Source: Mycolicibacterium canariasense (lineage in GTDB: Bacteria; Actinomycetota; Actinomycetes; Mycobacteriales; Mycobacteriaceae). Taken from it: a DNA stretch of 64,000 nt. A program made the position numbers and the translations under genes. This document shows positions 63,821 through 64,000 of the stretch, one piece after another; the stretch's first letter is position 1; every line of letters starts with the position of its first letter. The DNA lies in assembly GCF_002101555.1 (NCBI RefSeq), contig NZ_LQOL01000038.1, positions 179,212-243,211 on the forward strand, given 5' to 3'. The notes beneath the pieces were generated by a model. That model was given only the letters and a program-made list of their open reading frames with translations, did not search any database and was not told where the DNA came from.

Positions 63821-64000
63821 TCAACGGCGCAGGATCAGTGCGTCACCTTGACCGCCGGCACCGCACAGCGCCGCCACCGCGTAGCCCGACCCCTTGCGGG
63901 CGAGTTCGAGCGCGGCGTGCAGGGTGATCCGCGCACCCGACATCCCGATCGGGTGCCCGATCGCGATGGCGCCACCACTGACGTTGACCTTGGCCGGATC
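63821..64000 (-). CDS. Acetyl-CoA acyltransferase (thiolase), C-terminal part
   Basis: The last 59 codons before the stop at 63821 read [40 protein letters not shown] and [17 protein letters not shown]. The [19 protein letters not shown] block is the thiolase signature 2 with the catalytic His, and CGAGGQG holds the active-site Cys. The rest lies beyond the right edge. Role: thiolytic cleavage or condensation of acyl-CoA. Confidence 0.9.
   Translation of the reverse strand, partial: DPAKVNVSGGAIAIGHPIGMSGARITLHAALELARKGSGYAVAALCGAGGQGDALILRR

Overview
The window is high-GC DNA from a rapidly growing mycobacterium (Mycolicibacterium-like). The evidence is a set of gene blocks in an order I recognise from mycobacterial chromosomes: SAM-IV riboswitch-metC-metX-methyltransferase; DUF3017-folD; mfpA with the four-gene conservon behind it; trmL, an Rv3368c-like nitroreductase and an Rv3369-like protein; LexA-box dnaE2; and htdY. 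GTG starts, ATGA/GTGA stop-start overlaps and TANNNT -10 elements are common. Family assignments come from reading the protein sequences; no database search was run.

Layout. 1-499: 5' part of monomeric isocitrate dehydrogenase. 766-4109: SAM-controlled methionine operon. 4073-6221: FAD monooxygenase plus TetR repressor with its operator. 6271-17173: one long minus-strand sugar operon (tagatose-bisphosphate aldolase pair, AgaS, hexosamine kinase, EamA transporter, GH4 glycosidase, ABC importer), divergent from a DeoR/AgaR-type regulator (17310-18095); it looks like amino-galactoside catabolism. 18101-34217: mostly conserved mycobacterial core (DUF3017, folD, old yellow enzyme, FHA-ABC transporter, mfpA/conservon, trmL, nitroreductase, dnaE2). 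34251-39727: alcohol dehydrogenase, EspR-like DNA-binding protein, a small coupled ORF with an unknown protein, ECF sigma factor with an Asp23-like partner, universal stress protein, and htdY.

40104-63198 is accessory and rich in oxidoreductases and regulators. It holds two complete three-subunit molybdenum hydroxylases of the periplasmic aldehyde oxidase type (one with a Tat signal, one without) flanking a MarR-controlled ACMSD-type amidohydrolase. Next comes a TetR-controlled five-gene catabolic operon (MBL hydrolase, zinc alcohol dehydrogenase, DUF2236/MpaB oxygenase, VOC protein, FAH-family hydrolase). It ends with an SDR, a DUF2306 membrane protein with a tiny coupled ORF, and three MmyB-like XRE regulators. 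The right end has a decayed alcohol dehydrogenase remnant and the C-terminus of a thiolase.

How the parts fit: the left half combines amino-acid, one-carbon and sugar metabolism with core housekeeping. The 40-60 kb part reads as two or three local circuits for oxidising and cleaving aromatic or terpenoid compounds, each with its own repressor and a visible palindromic operator. The least explained items are the 52.6-57.3 kb operon, the sigma/Asp23/EspR neighbourhood and the incomplete amino-galactose pathway.
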